Assembly: GCA_002307295.1 (NCBI GenBank) | Contig: DBTY01000017.1 | Coordinates: 62,001 to 126,000 of the forward strand | Origin: Ignavibacteriales bacterium UBA1304 | Lineage (GTDB): Bacteria > Bacteroidota > Ignavibacteria > Ignavibacteriales > Ignavibacteriaceae | Length of the DNA: 64,000 bases | Direction: 5' to 3' | In this document: positions 61,910 to 64,000 of the stretch, one piece after another | Position numbering within the stretch: position 1 is the first letter of the stretch | Layout: every line of letters begins with the position of its first letter | Notes under the pieces: model-generated | Databases searched by the model: none | What the model was told of the DNA's origin: nothing | Seen by the model: only the letters and a program-made list of their open reading frames with translations | Position numbers and translations under genes: made by a program

Positions 61910-62492
61910 GCTTTTATTTAAAGTAAAAACACCCCTAAATACCCCCTAAAAGTAATTCACATTTGACGTTAGAAACTTGTGGATAATGTGTTTTCTAATA
62001 GTTCATAACATTCGCTATAGGAACATGTGTTCCTGTGGAAGGGGATAAGGAAAACTTGTGAACATTACGCACATATTAAAAATTCACAAAACAGAGCTAA
62101 AATTGAGGATATGGCAGTTATCAACTAATCAACAGTCTTATTATTGTTATTATTTATTTAAATATATAATATAATATATAATTATAATAATGCTGTTGAT
62201 AAATAGAACATGTTGAGCAAAAGTGGGAAATTTGAGCGGCGGATAAAAAAGGAGAATTTATTTTATAAAAGAAATGTTGTATTAAAAAACGGAAATTGAA
62301 ATAATAAGAAAAAAGAAAAAATATTTTATATAAATAAAGAAATAAAAAAAGAAAAAATACAAGAACTCTACTATAAAAAGATAAATATTAAATAATAAAA
62401 GGTTAAAAGCTTTAAGGTTAAAGTAAAATAAGGCTGATTTTATTGGCTTTAAATTGGATTGTTAATGCGGGCCTTATTAGTTATTTTTAAAT
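61910..62492. other. oriC: Candidate chromosomal replication origin (oriC)
   Basis: This 583-bp gene-free stretch has a perfect DnaA box, TGTGGATAA (61978-61986, minus sense), and two relaxed boxes, TTATCAACT (62118-62126) and TGTTGATAA (62194-62202). Between the last two lies an extremely AT-rich tract (about 62138-62190) suited for unwinding. An imperfect palindrome, AGGAACA-tg-TGTTCCT, lies at 62019-62034. mnmE follows directly and a parS site 1.4 kb later. In many bacteria mnmE, mnmG and parAB cluster at oriC. The call is inference and needs strand-skew data. Confidence 0.5.
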
Positions 62493-63848
62493 ATGATAAA
62501 AAATGAAGATACGATAACTGCAATTGCCACTCCAAATGGAACAGGCGCTATTGCAATAATTAGAATTAGCGGCGATAAATCATTTGAGAACGCTGATAAA
62601 ATATTTACCGGCAGAATAAAAATATGCGAAGCAAAAACGCATACAATTCATTATGGAAAAATACTCGGTAAAGATAAAGAACTTATAGACGACGTAATGA
62701 TTTCTGTTTTTATAGCCCCGCATTCATATACCGGAGAAGACAGCGTAGAAATTAGCGCGCACGGAAATCCATTCGTAGCAAAAAAGATAATTGAATTATT
62801 AGTAGAAAATGGCGTAAGACTTGCTGAACCTGGCGAATTTACAAAAAGGGCTTTTCTAAATGGAAAATTGGATCTTTCGCAAGCCGAAGCGGTGGTTGAC
62901 GTTATTAATTCAAGCGCAGACGCCGCATTAAGAGGAGCAAGAAACCAGCTTGATGGATTGCTTTCAAAAAAAGTAACAGAATTAAGAACTCTTCTTGTTA
63001 ATACGTCTTCGTTGGTTGAACTTGAACTTGATTTTGCAGAAGAGGATATTGAGTTTGTAGACAGAAAAGAATTAATTAGCAGAATAGAGAAAATAATTTC
63101 AGAAATCAGTTTGCTGCTTAAGTCTTATGAGTTTGGAAAAATAATTCGCGACGGAGTTAACGTAGCGTTGGTTGGCAAACCAAATGTTGGCAAATCATCG
63201 TTGCTAAATTACCTGCTCAAAGAATCGCGGGCAATTGTTAGCGAGATTCCAGGCACCACAAGAGACATTATTCGCGAAGAAGTAACAATAGGCGGAATAC
63301 TATTTCGTCTTTTTGATACCGCAGGTATAAGACCTTCAGATGACGCCATTGAGAAAGAGGGAATAACAAGGAGTAAGGAAGCGATAAAGAATTCAGACCT
63401 CGTAATTTTTCTGAATGACGTGGAAAATGGCGTTTCACAAGGAATGTATAATCAGTTATGCGAGCTAACAGAGCCAAAAAAAATAATAACAGTACTAAAC
63501 AAAGTTGATTTGAGTAAAAACCCTGGTATTGGCGCAGATGTTTATATTTCGGCTAAAACAGGCTATGGAATAAACAATTTACTTGAGGAATTAAAGGAAA
63601 AGTCGTTTGGCGACTCGACTTACAGCGAGAAGTCTGCTATAGTTTCTAACGTTAGGCATTTTGACTGTCTTAGAAAAGCAAAAGAAAACCTGTTGAAAGC
63701 AAAACAATCCGCAGAGCAATCGTTAAGCGGGGAGTTTGTTTCAGTTGATTTGAGGAATGCGGAAAGCGTACTTGGAGAAATCATAGGAGAAGTGACTTCG
63801 GAAGATATATTAAACAATATCTTTTCAAAGTTTTGCATAGGAAAGTAG
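62493..63848 (+). CDS. mnmE: tRNA modification GTPase MnmE (TrmE)
   Basis: The 451-aa protein has the N-terminal formyl-THF-binding domain (DTITAIATPNGTGAIAIIRISG), a helical domain (about 120-215), the G domain with GKPNVGKSSLLNYLL (G1), EIPGTTRDI (G2), DTAG (G3) and NKVD (G4), and ends in FCIGK with the catalytic C-terminal Cys448. With MnmG it forms the cmnm5U34 modification on tRNA. Length and order are canonical. Confidence 0.97.
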   Translation: MIKNEDTITAIATPNGTGAIAIIRISGDKSFENADKIFTGRIKICEAKTHTIHYGKILGKDKELIDDVMISVFIAPHSYTGEDSVEISAHGNPFVAKKIIELLVENGVRLAEPGEFTKRAFLNGKLDLSQAEAVVDVINSSADAALRGARNQLDGLLSKKVTELRTLLVNTSSLVELELDFAEEDIEFVDRKELISRIEKIISEISLLLKSYEFGKIIRDGVNVALVGKPNVGKSSLLNYLLKESRAIVSEIPGTTRDIIREEVTIGGILFRLFDTAGIRPSDDAIEKEGITRSKEAIKNSDLVIFLNDVENGVSQGMYNQLCELTEPKKIITVLNKVDLSKNPGIGADVYISAKTGYGINNLLEELKEKSFGDSTYSEKSAIVSNVRHFDCLRKAKENLLKAKQSAEQSLSGEFVSVDLRNAESVLGEIIGEVTSEDILNNIFSKFCIGK

Positions 63849-63853
63849 CTATT

Positions 63854-63869
63854 TGTTCCACGTGGAACA
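63854..63869. promoter_or_regulatory. parS: parS chromosome-partitioning site
   Basis: TGTTCCACGTGGAACA is a perfect 16-bp palindrome, extendable to 20 bp (63852-63871). It matches the ParB-binding consensus TGTTNCACGTGNAACA. It lies 5 bases after the mnmE stop codon. parS sites cluster near chromosomal origins. Confidence 0.88.
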
Positions 63870-63900
63870 AAAAATTAATGAAATATGACGTAGTTTAAGC

Positions 63901-63962
63901 GTAGTCATGGTTCGACTTCGCTCACCATGACCAAAAGCGCTTCGACAGGGTCAGCGACCAGA
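63901..63962. repeat. Dispersed intergenic repeat with hairpin
   Basis: GTCATGGT (63904-63911) and ACCATGAC (63924-63931) form a perfect 8-bp stem. The flanking text, TTCGACTTCGCTCACC and GCTTCGACAGGGTCAGCGAC, resembles a repeat found between genes in many FCB-group genomes (from memory). The window then ends without another start codon that I can support. Confidence 0.5.
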
Positions 63963-64000
63963 TGGATTTGTAAAGGGTATGGACCAAGATAGAGAAATAA

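Noticed and set aside
1..64000. rRNA and tRNA genes
   Set aside because: No cloverleaf with a GTTCRANYC arm and no rRNA signature was recognised by eye on either strand; a tRNAscan-SE run would settle this.

Overview
The window looks like one chromosome arm of a low-GC member of the Bacteroidetes/Chlorobi (FCB) group, most likely an Ignavibacteria-type organism. The pointers are a DUF4249-like lipoprotein, PorV-like barrels, BACON-domain lipoproteins, a Wzi capsule barrel, BT4734/VirE-type primases and AGGAG/GAGGAAA-type ribosome sites. This is read from gene content only; no rRNA or tRNA was seen.

Region 1 (1 to about 25.6 kb) is accessory DNA that resembles an integrative element or prophage. 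It runs off the left edge. It holds a truncated primase/helicase-like gene, a divergent pair (606-aa unknown and ASKHA/ROK-like protein), an orphan HipB-like repressor with two operators, and a replication block (DUF5659-like, BT4734-like, Prim-Pol/VirE). The replication block is flanked by short repeated AACTGACAAC units. A 1.65-kb structured gene-free stretch follows. Next come a secreted ankyrin-WD40-caspase protein with two overlapping partners, three small phage-type genes, three secreted/lipoprotein genes, and a tightly packed minus-strand operon. In transcription order that operon encodes a glutamine-synthetase-like amidoligase, a LIM-like zinc protein, a class-II glutamine amidotransferase with zinc ribbon, two micro-ORFs, a Mu-Gam-like protein, an unknown protein and DUF932. 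The amidoligase cassette is the strongest candidate for an unusual biological system here. No integrase or att site was found.

Region 2 (26.3 to 46.1 kb) is a Wzx/Wzy-type capsule or exopolysaccharide locus. It encodes a flippase, glycosyltransferases, two acyltransferases, a pyruvyltransferase, a Wzy polymerase, the CapE/CapF/CapG set for UDP-L-FucNAc, a cupin, a WecG/TagA transferase, an oxidoreductase plus TIM-barrel protein, the priming phosphotransferase and a Wzi barrel. Two sites with the GG-N10-GC spacing of sigma-54 promoters sit in front of the flippase and the priming transferase. A strong terminator separates the two units.

Region 3 (46.7 to 61.9 kb) is mostly cell-envelope backbone. 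It contains a DUF4249-like lipoprotein, a phosphodiester glycosidase, a planctomycete-style DUF1549/DUF1501/PPC operon, four tandem PorV-like paralogs, a YefM-YoeB toxin-antitoxin pair, an Xaa-Pro aminopeptidase and a methyltransferase.

Region 4 (61.9 to 64 kb) looks like the neighbourhood of the chromosomal replication origin. An AT-rich gene-free stretch carries one perfect and two relaxed DnaA boxes. It is followed by mnmE and then a perfect 16-bp parS palindrome.
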